A stretch of 10,055 nucleotides of DNA. Origin: an uncultured Rhodospirillales bacterium (lineage in GTDB: Bacteria; Pseudomonadota; Alphaproteobacteria; Acetobacterales; Acetobacteraceae). The notes under the pieces are model-generated. The model was not told the origin of the DNA and made no database searches. It worked only from the letters and a program-made list of their open reading frames with translations. The stretch is taken from positions 1 to 10,055 of the forward strand of contig CAIYPH010000463.1 of assembly GCA_903928045.1 (NCBI GenBank), given 5' to 3'. This document shows positions 1 through 5,967 of this stretch, piece by piece. The position numbers and the translations under genes were made by a program. Position 1 is the first letter of the stretch, and each line of letters starts with the position of its first letter.

Positions 1-50
1 AAACGGATCAAAAAGTCTTTTTGGTTCTTTTTGTTCACAAAAAGAACAAC
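1..50. repeat. Partial copy 1 of the AT-rich hairpin repeat
   Basis: This is the right-hand end of the repeat found complete at 956-1093 and 3351-3486. It contains the same hairpin at 24-47, with 11-base arms GTTCTTTTTGT and ACAAAAAGAAC around a 2-base loop. The preceding aaaaagt-ctttttgg stretch is also shared. The hairpin ends 14 bp beyond the stop codon of the minus-strand amidotransferase gene, the same position it takes behind two other minus-strand units. The left part of the copy lies outside the window. A role at transcript 3' ends is inferred from position only: there is no T-run after the stem, so it is not a textbook intrinsic terminator. Confidence 0.75.
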
Positions 51-61
51 CTCCCTCCCCT

Positions 62-925
62 TCACGCCCCCGCGAGACGGGGTGCCACTTCAACGCGCAA
101 CCAGTTGGCGAATTCGCGGCGGTGGCGGTTGGGGTCGATGATGTCCGGCGAGATGCCGTAGCGCCAGGCGAGGTCGGCGCGGCCGGGGTTGTCGTGGAGG
201 GCGCGGAGATCGGCGGCGAAGGTCTGGGCCTGTTCGATGGTGGGGAAGAGGCCGCGGTCGACCAGGCGTTGGGCGCTGCGGCGGAACATGGCGGAGATTT
301 GCAGCAGGTCGTATTCCGGGTGGTATTGCACGCCCCAGAAGGAGCGTTCGCCGTCATGCAGACAGGCGGCCTGGACGTCGCTGACGGCGTTGCCGGCGAG
401 GACGACGGCGCCTGGGGGGAGGTCGCAGACTTCGTCCTGGTGGACGCAGAGGGCGTCGAACACGGCGGGTTTGCCCTCGTACATCGGGTGGGCGCGGCCG
501 GCCTCGGTGAGGAGGATGGAGCGGGCGACGCCGGATTCGGCGCCTTTGGGGTTGAGGCGGACTTTGCCGCCGAGGGCGACCATCATGACCTGGAGGCCCC
601 AGCAGGAGCCGAAGCAGGGCACGCCGGCCTGGAAGGCGGCGCGGGCGAATTCGATCTGGCGGGTGACGGCGGGGGTGTCGTGGTAGGCGTTCAGCGGCGA
701 GCCGGTCCAGGCGATGCCGTCGAAATCGGCGAGCGCCATGCCTTGCGGCAGGGTGGCGCCGTCGGCGGCGGCGAGGACGAAGGTTTCGACGCCGCCGACG
801 CTCTGATGGGCCTGGCTATCGAGTGCGGCGGCATAGTTGGGGCCGTGGCGGCGGCCGCCGGATTGCTCCAGCAGGTCCTGGGAGGCGGAGGGGGCGCCGT
901 CGACGATGAGGATGTGGGCGGGCAC
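62..925 (-). CDS. Class I glutamine amidotransferase (GuaA-N/GATase1-like)
   Basis: A 287-residue cytoplasmic protein of the triad (class I) glutamine amidotransferase fold, which hydrolyses glutamine and passes ammonia to an acceptor. Nucleophile Cys108 lies in the elbow GSCWG (106-110). The catalytic His-Glu pair is H202 and E204 in QYHPEY. The segment TGSPLNAY (74-81) is the usual oxyanion/glycine loop region. About 80 residues follow the catalytic His, longer than a minimal GATase domain. No synthetase domain is attached, so the acceptor is unknown. It could be a stand-alone amidotransferase, a GMP-synthase-type glutaminase paralogue or a gamma-glutamyl-cleaving hydrolase. The start is GTG (925-923); no ATG fits upstream and the Shine-Dalgarno signal is weak (CAGG, about 9 bp away). 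It stands alone between two hairpin repeats. Confidence 0.88.
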   Translation of the reverse strand: MPAHILIVDGAPSASQDLLEQSGGRRHGPNYAAALDSQAHQSVGGVETFVLAAADGATLPQGMALADFDGIAWTGSPLNAYHDTPAVTRQIEFARAAFQAGVPCFGSCWGLQVMMVALGGKVRLNPKGAESGVARSILLTEAGRAHPMYEGKPAVFDALCVHQDEVCDLPPGAVVLAGNAVSDVQAACLHDGERSFWGVQYHPEYDLLQISAMFRRSAQRLVDRGLFPTIEQAQTFAADLRALHDNPGRADLAWRYGISPDIIDPNRHRREFANWLRVEVAPRLAGA

Positions 926-955
926 GGGGGGTTACCTGGCAGGAGGGAGGGAAGT

Positions 956-1093
956 GCTCCTTTTTTGAAAAAAAGGAGCAAAAAACTTTCATCCGCTTTG
1001 GTCTGTACCGCTCCGACCTTTCCGCGTGGTGTACGCCAACGGCATGGAACGGAGTAAAAAGTTTTTTTGGTTCTTTTTGTTCACAAAAAGAAC
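956..1093. repeat. Copy 2 of the two-hairpin intergenic repeat
   Basis: About 138 bp with an AT-rich hairpin at each end. Hairpin A (956-979) has arms GCTCCTTTTTT and AAAAAAGGAGC. Hairpin B (1070-1093) has arms GTTCTTTTTGT and ACAAAAAGAAC. Between them lies a GC-rich segment shared with copy 3, including gtacgccaacggcatgga at 1031-1048 and ccgctccga near 1008. Compared with copy 3, hairpin A differs at one base on each arm (GCTCC/GGAGC here, GCTTC/GAAGC there), and the two changes keep pairing. The repeat fills most of the 199-bp gap between the esterase 3' end (1125) and the amidotransferase start (925). Hairpin B lies 31 bp past the esterase stop. Confidence 0.85.
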
Positions 1094-1124
1094 ACGCTTC
1101 TCTTAGTGCCCAAATCTGGCGCCT

Positions 1125-2189
1125 TCAAGGCGCGGCCAGCCATTCCAGCACTTCCCCGTTCAGTTCGCCGGGGTAGGTGTGGCTGAGGTCCTCGAATTCC
1201 CGGTAGATCACCGCGGCGCCGGCTTCGGCCAGGGCGGCTTGGGCGCGGCGGGCGGTCTCGACGGCGAACATCCAGTCCCGCGCGCCGTGGGCGATGGTGA
1301 TGGGCAGCCCGCGGAGGCGGGCGGGGTCGGCCATTTGGGCGAGGATGGGGTGGAAGGCGGCGGCGACGGGGGCGAGGTGGGTGAAGGGGGAGGCGGTTTC
1401 GAGTCCGGTGACGTAGGTGAAGGTGCCGCCGTCGGACATGCCGGTGAGGAGGATGCGGGCGGGGTCGATGCGCCATTGGGCGCCGATTTCGCCGAGGATG
1501 CGCAGGAGGTTGGGGGTGTCGGTGTCTTCGCCCATGAGGGCCCAGGTGGGGCCGGTGGCGGTGGGGGCGGCGAGGAGGGCGCCGTGGCTGCGGGCGGCGC
1601 GCTGCCAGGTCCAGAGGAAGTCGCGGCCATTGCCGGAGCCGCCGTGGAGCGCGACGACCAGGGGCATGGCGCGCTCGGGGGAGGCGTATTCCGGCACGTA
1701 GAGCGAGTAGCCGCCGCGGCTGCCGGGGTCGTTGGCGACGTGGTGGACGCCGGTGTTGGGGCGGGGATTGGCGAGGGCGGCGAGGAGGGCGGTGCTGTCG
1801 CGGCGGGCGGGTTCGAGGAAGAAGCGGCTCACCGGGGCGAGCAGTGTGGCGGCGGGATACAGCGCCGCGCGGGCGCGGGGGATGTGGCGGAGCGCGCGGA
1901 AGACGGCGCGCACCCCGTCCTCAGAGTCGAGCGCCGCGCGCAGACCGTCGAAGGCGGCGATGGCTTCGGCGGCGGAGTCGGTGAGGGCGGTGTGGAGGGT
2001 GGCGAGTTCGGCGGGCAGGGCGGCGAGGCCGGGAAGGGCTTCGCGCAGCTCGGCGTCGGGCGTGCCGACCGCTTCCATCACGGCGTCATACTCCGCGGGG
2101 TCAAAATGCCGGGCAACGACGCCCAGCACGTCGAGCGCGTGGAGGAGGGGTTTGAGCGCCGCGACGAGGGCGGCGGCGGGGTCAGTCAC
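1125..2189 (-). CDS. Alpha/beta-hydrolase esterase, PHB-depolymerase/LpqC-like
   Basis: A 354-residue protein with a C-terminal alpha/beta-hydrolase domain (about 160-354). It shows an oxyanion HGG (182-184), nucleophile Ser252 in G-M-S-D-G, a likely acid Asp305 in GARDWMF and His337 in LSHTYP. This arrangement is typical of the polyhydroxybutyrate depolymerase/feruloyl-esterase (LpqC, Esterase_PHB) group, which cleave ester bonds. The N-terminal 140 residues are alanine-rich and helical with no recognised domain and no signal peptide, so it is probably cytoplasmic and the substrate is unknown. The start is GTG (2189-2187), 3 bp after the stop of the flavin oxidoreductase. The absence of a clear Shine-Dalgarno site suggests translational coupling. 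The two genes form one minus-strand operon. Confidence 0.85.
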   Translation of the reverse strand: MTDPAAALVAALKPLLHALDVLGVVARHFDPAEYDAVMEAVGTPDAELREALPGLAALPAELATLHTALTDSAAEAIAAFDGLRAALDSEDGVRAVFRALRHIPRARAALYPAATLLAPVSRFFLEPARRDSTALLAALANPRPNTGVHHVANDPGSRGGYSLYVPEYASPERAMPLVVALHGGSGNGRDFLWTWQRAARSHGALLAAPTATGPTWALMGEDTDTPNLLRILGEIGAQWRIDPARILLTGMSDGGTFTYVTGLETASPFTHLAPVAAAFHPILAQMADPARLRGLPITIAHGARDWMFAVETARRAQAALAEAGAAVIYREFEDLSHTYPGELNGEVLEWLAAP

Positions 2190-2192
2190 CGG

Positions 2193-3278
2193 TCAGGCAG
2201 CTATCGGGGCTTCGGCCTGCCAGGTTTTGACCACCGGAAGGACCTCCTTGGCGAAGAGGCGCATGGAGCTTTCGGCGAGGTCATAGGGGATGCCGCCGAA
2301 GCGGAAGGAGGTGGACATCTCGAAGGCGCCGAGGAGGGTGCGGCGGGCTTCCAGCGCGCGCAGGATGCGGTCCGGCGAGCCCCAGATGGCGGCTTTCATG
2401 AAGCCGTCGATCATGCCCTCCACGCCGGTCTTGCGGGCGATCTCGGATTTCTGCGCGTAGGCGTTGTAGCCCTTGGCCTGGGAGAAGTGGTCGCTCATCA
2501 GCTCATAGTGCTCGATGTTGCTTTTGACGAAGCTGCCGAGATGGCGGCGCGAGACCTCCTCCTCATCGGCGCTTGTGGTGCAGACGCAGAAATCGGCGAT
2601 GAGTTCGGGCGGCGCGATGCGGCCATGCGCCTCGGCGAAGAGGCGGCGATAGGTTTGGATGGCGGGGAAGCGGAGTTCCCAGGGACGATCGGCGAACATC
2701 ACCATGCGGGCGCCGAGGCGGGCGGCGGCGGCAAGGGAGTCGTCGCTGGAGGCGACGGCGTAGATGCGGTCCGACATGTCGTGCCGCGGGCGGGGGCGCA
2801 GTTCGACGCGGGGCGGGGGGTAGTATTTACCGTTGCCCTCGATGTAGCCGGTTTTCAGGGCGTCCAGGATCATGGCGGCGGCTTCGTCGAAGCGCTCGCG
2901 GGACTGGTCCATGGTCTGGTTGAAGGCGGCGAATTCGCGGCGGGCGAGGCCGCGGCCGATGCCGAAGCGGAGGCGGCCGCCGGACATGATATCGGCGGCG
3001 ATGGCTTTCTCGGCGACGCGGAGCGGGTTGTTCCAGGGCAGGATGACCGCGGCGGTGCCGACATCGGCATTGGGGCAGAGGGCGGCGAGGTGGGCGGCGA
3101 GCTGGAGGTTGTCGGGGCAGAAGGAGTAGTCGTTGAAGTGGTGTTCGACGGCCCAGAGGCAGGCGAAGCCGAGTTCGTCGGCGAGGCGGGCGAGGCGGAT
3201 TTCCTCGTCCCACACCTGGCCGTCGTCCATATTCTCCCACCCGTAGCTGGCGAAAATCATCTGAATGCCGACGTCCAT
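2193..3278 (-). CDS. LLM-class flavin-dependent oxidoreductase (luciferase-like)
   Basis: A 361-residue bacterial-luciferase-like monooxygenase with a TIM-barrel fold, expected to use reduced FMN or F420 with oxygen on an organic substrate. Family marks are an N-terminal strand with WAVEHHF (42-48), the VGTAAVILPWNNPLRVAEK segment (73-91), and SGGRLRFGIGRG (99-110), the usual cofactor-phosphate region. YAVASSDDSLAAAARLGARM (173-192) is typical of the second half. Length is normal. The ATG start (3278-3276) has a strong GGGGAGG Shine-Dalgarno site 5 bases upstream. It is the first gene of a two-gene operon with the downstream esterase, so its oxygenated product could be an ester or lactone that the hydrolase opens; that is inference. 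The exact substrate cannot be read from sequence. Confidence 0.9.
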   Translation of the reverse strand: MDVGIQMIFASYGWENMDDGQVWDEEIRLARLADELGFACLWAVEHHFNDYSFCPDNLQLAAHLAALCPNADVGTAAVILPWNNPLRVAEKAIAADIMSGGRLRFGIGRGLARREFAAFNQTMDQSRERFDEAAAMILDALKTGYIEGNGKYYPPPRVELRPRPRHDMSDRIYAVASSDDSLAAAARLGARMVMFADRPWELRFPAIQTYRRLFAEAHGRIAPPELIADFCVCTTSADEEEVSRRHLGSFVKSNIEHYELMSDHFSQAKGYNAYAQKSEIARKTGVEGMIDGFMKAAIWGSPDRILRALEARRTLLGAFEMSTSFRFGGIPYDLAESSMRLFAKEVLPVVKTWQAEAPIAA

Positions 3279-3350
3279 TGTGGCCTCCCCTTGCTTGGTG
3301 GCCGATCATGGAGCGGGTTGCGGCGGGTTCGTCAAGCAGGGGAAGGGAGC

Positions 3351-3486
3351 GCTTCTTTTTTGAAAAAAAGAAGCAAAAAACTTTTATCCACTTGGTTGGT
3401 ACCGCTCCGATCTATCCGCCGGGTGTACGCCAACGGCATGGATGGACCAGAAAGTTTTTTTGGTTCTTTTTGTTCACAAAAAGAAC
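3351..3486. repeat. Copy 3 of the two-hairpin intergenic repeat
   Basis: About 136 bp in the same layout as the copy at 956-1093. Hairpin A (3351-3374) has arms GCTTCTTTTTT and AAAAAAGAAGC. Hairpin B (3463-3486) has arms identical to the other copies. The middle shares gtacgccaacggcatgga at 3425-3442 and accgctccga at 3401-3410, with scattered substitutions and small indels elsewhere. The copy lies in the 226-bp gap between the BLUF gene 3' end (3505) and the flavin oxidoreductase start (3278). Hairpin B is 18 bp past the BLUF stop. The compensatory change in hairpin A relative to copy 2 supports a conserved folded structure. Confidence 0.85.
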
Positions 3487-3504
3487 GCGCTTCCCTTCCT
3501 GACG

Positions 3505-3933
3505 TTATCCTGCCCGCCCGATGATGGACCCAGTGGCCACCAGTTCGTCGAGCAAGGCGAGGGTGGCGGCGGCGGGGGAGGTGAAGGGGTCGAGCCCTGG
3601 GCGGACGGAGTATTTCAGCAGGAGGGAGGCGTTGACACGGGCGAAATCGACGCGGCCCATGGTCCAGTGGCCGAAGCGGCGCTCGGGGATTTCGGCGAAG
3701 GCGAGGAGGCGGACGCCCTGGTGGCGATCGTCGCGCACGATGGTGGAGAACAGGTCACTCACCGCGTCGCGGCCGCCTTCGAGGACCTGGATGAAAATGC
3801 CGTCGGCGTGGCAGAGCAGGCCGGTGATGCCGCGGGGCGGGTTGTTGCGCTGGGACTGGGTGACGATGGCGTCGACCCAGTCGGGGTCGAGCGGGACGGC
3901 GGCGCGGCTGGCGTAGAGGCAGCGGACGAGCAT
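3505..3933 (-). CDS. Short BLUF-domain blue-light sensor
   Basis: A 142-residue single-domain BLUF protein (sensor of blue light using FAD). The flavin-binding and signalling residues are all present: Tyr7, Asn31, Gln49 (in FIQVLEG), Trp90 and Met92 (in WTMG). They sit exactly one position below the numbering recalled for cyanobacterial PixD (Tyr8, Asn32, Gln50, Trp91, Met93). NNPPRGITGLL (30-40) and RDDRHQGV (67-74) are typical. There is no fused output domain, so signalling would go through a partner protein. The ATG at 3933 was chosen over longer in-frame readings because the BLUF fold begins there and AAGGGG lies 9 bases upstream. The gene begins 5 bp after the folE stop, and its ribosome site lies inside the folE end, implying co-expression. 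Confidence 0.93.
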   Translation of the reverse strand: MLVRCLYASRAAVPLDPDWVDAIVTQSQRNNPPRGITGLLCHADGIFIQVLEGGRDAVSDLFSTIVRDDRHQGVRLLAFAEIPERRFGHWTMGRVDFARVNASLLLKYSVRPGLDPFTSPAAATLALLDELVATGSIIGRAG

Positions 3934-3938
3934 GCGGC

Positions 3939-4652
3939 TTACCCCTTGAGCTTGATGAGGGAGAGGAATTCGCGGCGCAGGGCGGCGTTTTTGAGGAAGG
4001 AGCCGCGCATCACGCTGTTGATCATCTTCGCCTCGTCGTCCTTCACGCCGCGCCAGTGCATGCAGAAATGGTCGGCTTCCATCACCACCGCCAGGCCGTC
4101 CGGGGTTACCTTGTCCATCAGGAGTTCGGCAAGCTGGGTGATTGCCTCCTCCTGGATTTGCGGGCGGCTCATGATCCAGTCGGCGAGGCGGACGTATTTG
4201 GACAGGCCGATGAGGTTGGAGTGCTCGTTGGGCACCAGGCCGATCCATAGCCGGCCCATGATGGGGCAGAAATGGTGGGAGCAGGCGCTGCGGATGGTGA
4301 TGGGGCCAACGATCATGAGCTCGTTGAGGGAGGCCGCGTTGGGGAACTCGGTGACCTTCGGCGGCGGCTCGTAGCGGCCGCGGAAGACCTCGGTGAGATA
4401 CATCTTGGCGACGCGGCGGGCGGTGTCCTGGGTGTTGTGGTCGGTCTCGGTGTCGATGACGAGGCTTTCCAGCACGCCCTGCATTTTTCCAGCGACTTCA
4501 TCCAGCAGGGCGTCGAAATCGCCGGGCTCGAGGAACTCGGCGATATTGTCGTTGGCGTTGAAGCGCTTGCGGGCGCGGCGGATGCGCGCGCGCACACGGT
4601 CCGAGGCCGGCTGGGTGGCGGTGTTGTCGGTCGGTGAGGGGGACTGGTCCAT
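3939..4652 (-). CDS. folE: GTP cyclohydrolase I
   Basis: A 237-residue GTP cyclohydrolase I, which converts GTP to 7,8-dihydroneopterin triphosphate plus formate, the first step of folate/pterin synthesis; a cytoplasmic homodecamer in known members. Active-site residues align with E. coli FolE. Zinc ligands are Cys124 and His127 (CSHHFCP) and Cys197 (HFCMHWRG); His126 and His195 are catalytic. Substrate contacts are GLSK (149-152), Gln167-Glu168 in RPQIQEE, and Arg201. Two motifs are unusual: CSHHF instead of the common CEHHF, and CMHWRGV instead of the commoner CMxMRGV or CVxARGI. The N-terminus has an arginine-rich 40-residue lead. The ATG start (4652-4650) gives the usual length; a longer in-frame reading extends over the neighbouring gene and was rejected. 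It is the first gene of the folE-BLUF operon. Confidence 0.93.
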   Translation of the reverse strand: MDQSPSPTDNTATQPASDRVRARIRRARKRFNANDNIAEFLEPGDFDALLDEVAGKMQGVLESLVIDTETDHNTQDTARRVAKMYLTEVFRGRYEPPPKVTEFPNAASLNELMIVGPITIRSACSHHFCPIMGRLWIGLVPNEHSNLIGLSKYVRLADWIMSRPQIQEEAITQLAELLMDKVTPDGLAVVMEADHFCMHWRGVKDDEAKMINSVMRGSFLKNAALRREFLSLIKLKG

Positions 4653-4718
4653 GGGTCTCGCGGGAGGCAGTTGGTGCGCCGGGAGCCGGCGAGTGTCAGG
4701 TGGGGTCGGTTGGGGCGG

Positions 4719-4749
4719 TTGCAAAGGCCCGGCCGATGCAGGACATAAT
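4719..4749 (+). promoter_or_regulatory. Candidate sigma70-type promoter for the 4773 gene
   Basis: TTGCAA (4719-4724) resembles a -35 box and CATAAT (4744-4749) a -10 box, 19 bp apart, slightly long. Transcription would start near 4756, giving a short leader that still includes the AAGGAGA ribosome site at 4761-4767. The region lies between divergent genes (folE leftward, the 4773 gene rightward). No equally good promoter was seen for folE. Confidence 0.35.
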
Positions 4750-4760
4750 CGGGCAGGATG

Positions 4761-4767
4761 AAGGAGA
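4761..4767 (+). promoter_or_regulatory. Ribosome binding site that sets the start at 4773
   Basis: AAGGAGA lies 5 bases before ATG 4773. An in-frame ATG also occurs at 4758, but the Shine-Dalgarno sequence lies inside that longer reading, so 4773 is preferred. Confidence 0.75.
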
Positions 4768-4772
4768 CCCCG

Positions 4773-5252
4773 ATGAGCCAGACCGCCGGCCCGACATGGA
4801 TCATCGAGCGTGACGTGGCGCGCGGCAAGGTGCGCATCGGCGTGCTCGGCAGCCGATTTGCCGCCGAGCTGAATGGGCGGCGGATTGCGTTGCAGAACAA
4901 CGATATCCTGTCGATCCAGGAGATCGCGGCGTCCCGCTATACGGCGAACATGGTGCCCACGCTGCGCGATGGCGGCTACAGCCATCTGCTCGGCGGGCAG
5001 GTGGCGCTGCTGCCGGGCGAGGCGAAAACGCTGAAGGAGGTGGCGATGGGCACGCCGGAGGGGTTGCGCATCCATCGCGCCAAGCTGCTGGAGGCGCTGG
5101 AGACGGAGCGCTTCGACGACGGCGACGTGCAGGACGTGATCAGCGGCCTCGCCCAGCACGGCGATGAGCGCACGCTGCGCATCAGCCCGGCCCGGCGGGC
5201 GCTGACGGAGTTCGACCGGCGGCATCCGCAGGTGGCGCGGACGGGGGAGTGA
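4773..5252 (+). CDS. Conserved-looking protein of unknown function
   Basis: A 159-residue, soluble, charged protein that I do not recognise. It has no signal peptide, membrane segment or known catalytic motif. Residues 7-60 look like a mixed strand region (WIIERDVARGKVRIGVLGSR). A glycine-containing middle follows (LRDGGYSHLLGGQVALLPG, 64-82). The rest is a mostly helical, acidic/basic C-terminal half ending in an Arg-rich tail. Codon use matches the GC-rich neighbours, and the strong ribosome site and candidate promoter upstream support a real gene. It is divergent from folE across a 120-bp gap and is followed 55 bp later by a GNAT acetyltransferase gene on the same strand, so the two may be co-transcribed. 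Function is unknown. Confidence 0.75.
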   Translation: MSQTAGPTWIIERDVARGKVRIGVLGSRFAAELNGRRIALQNNDILSIQEIAASRYTANMVPTLRDGGYSHLLGGQVALLPGEAKTLKEVAMGTPEGLRIHRAKLLEALETERFDDGDVQDVISGLAQHGDERTLRISPARRALTEFDRRHPQVARTGE

Positions 5253-5307
5253 CGGGCGGTAGAGTGGGGGGCATTTCGCAGCCGACCGACCGACCCGGAC
5301 CGGGGTG

Positions 5308-5775
5308 ATGGCATATCGCTACGGGATGGAAATTCGCGCGGCCACGGCCGCCGAGGCGCCCGGCCTCGCGACGTTGCTGGCCGCCGCGGGCTACGCGATC
5401 GAGGCCCGCGAGATTGCGGAGAGGCTGGCCGCGCTGCGGGAGGCCTCCTCGGCGGCCCTGGTGGCGCTGCAGTGGGGGCCGCCGAGCGGCCTGGTGGTGC
5501 TGCATTGGTATCCGAGCCTGCTGGCCGCGCGCCCGGTTGCGCAGATCACCACGCTGCTGGTTGGCGAGGAGGAGCGGCGGCGGGGGGTGGGCCGGCTGCT
5601 GCTCAAGGCGGCGGCGCAGGCGGCGCGCAACGCCGGGTGTGGCGAACTGGAAATCGCCGCCACGGCGGGCGCCGCTTCGCTGCACGCATTTTGCCGGGGA
5701 ACCGGGTTTGCGGAAACCGGGCTCGTCTTCGTGCGGTCGCTGCGCAAGCAGGGCGACGGCGGAGCGAGCGCATAG
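5308..5775 (+). CDS. GNAT-family N-acetyltransferase
   Basis: A small GCN5-related acetyltransferase that moves an acetyl group from acetyl-CoA to an amine; the acceptor is unknown. The central strand ITTLLV is followed by the acetyl-CoA pyrophosphate loop RRRGVGRLLL (R-x-x-G-x-G type, 84-93 counted from Met 5326) and its helix. LHAFCRGTGF (119-128, same numbering) is the usual late helix-turn before the last strand. Size is normal for a single GNAT domain. The start is uncertain: GTG 5305, ATG 5308 and ATG 5326 are all in frame and none has a clear ribosome site. ATG 5326 gives the common MEIRxAT opening and 149 residues; ATG 5308 gives 155. It ends at TAG 5773-5775. Confidence 0.85.
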   Translation: MAYRYGMEIRAATAAEAPGLATLLAAAGYAIEAREIAERLAALREASSAALVALQWGPPSGLVVLHWYPSLLAARPVAQITTLLVGEEERRRGVGRLLLKAAAQAARNAGCGELEIAATAGAASLHAFCRGTGFAETGLVFVRSLRKQGDGGASA

Positions 5776-5967
5776 GTGCCATGGGGCGCATCCGCGGCGC
5801 CATTTTCAGCGTTGGGCTCGACGGCCGGCCGGATCCTCCACCACAAACAGGGGCATGCCGCCAGTATGCTCGCGCCCTTGGTTTCGCATCTTTGCGCCCG
5901 TTGCCATCAACAGCCACCCGCGCCAACGTGGCGCTACAACCATCCCAATCCCACGACAGGACGCAGC

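Noticed and set aside
122..1057. A 311-codon plus-strand open frame
   Set aside because: It is the antisense shadow of the amidotransferase and runs into the hairpin repeat; there is no family motif.
956..3486. CRISPR array or IS ends as an explanation of the hairpin repeats
   Set aside because: Copies are 2.4 kb apart, lie between genes, have no regular spacers, and enclose ordinary genes with no transposase.
1179..3524. A 781-codon open frame on the plus strand
   Set aside because: It runs antisense to two clear genes and across a repeat, and is almost all Gly/Ala/Glu/Val, as expected for the complement of GC-rich genes.
3939..5225. Longer 428-residue version of the folE reading frame
   Set aside because: The extension overlaps the 4773 gene in antisense and lacks FolE similarity; ATG 4652 gives the normal FolE length.
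5776..5967. N-terminal extension of the propeller protein from 5776
   Set aside because: The extension is proline/histidine-rich with no repeat structure; ATG 5968 has an AGGA site and starts the propeller sequence.
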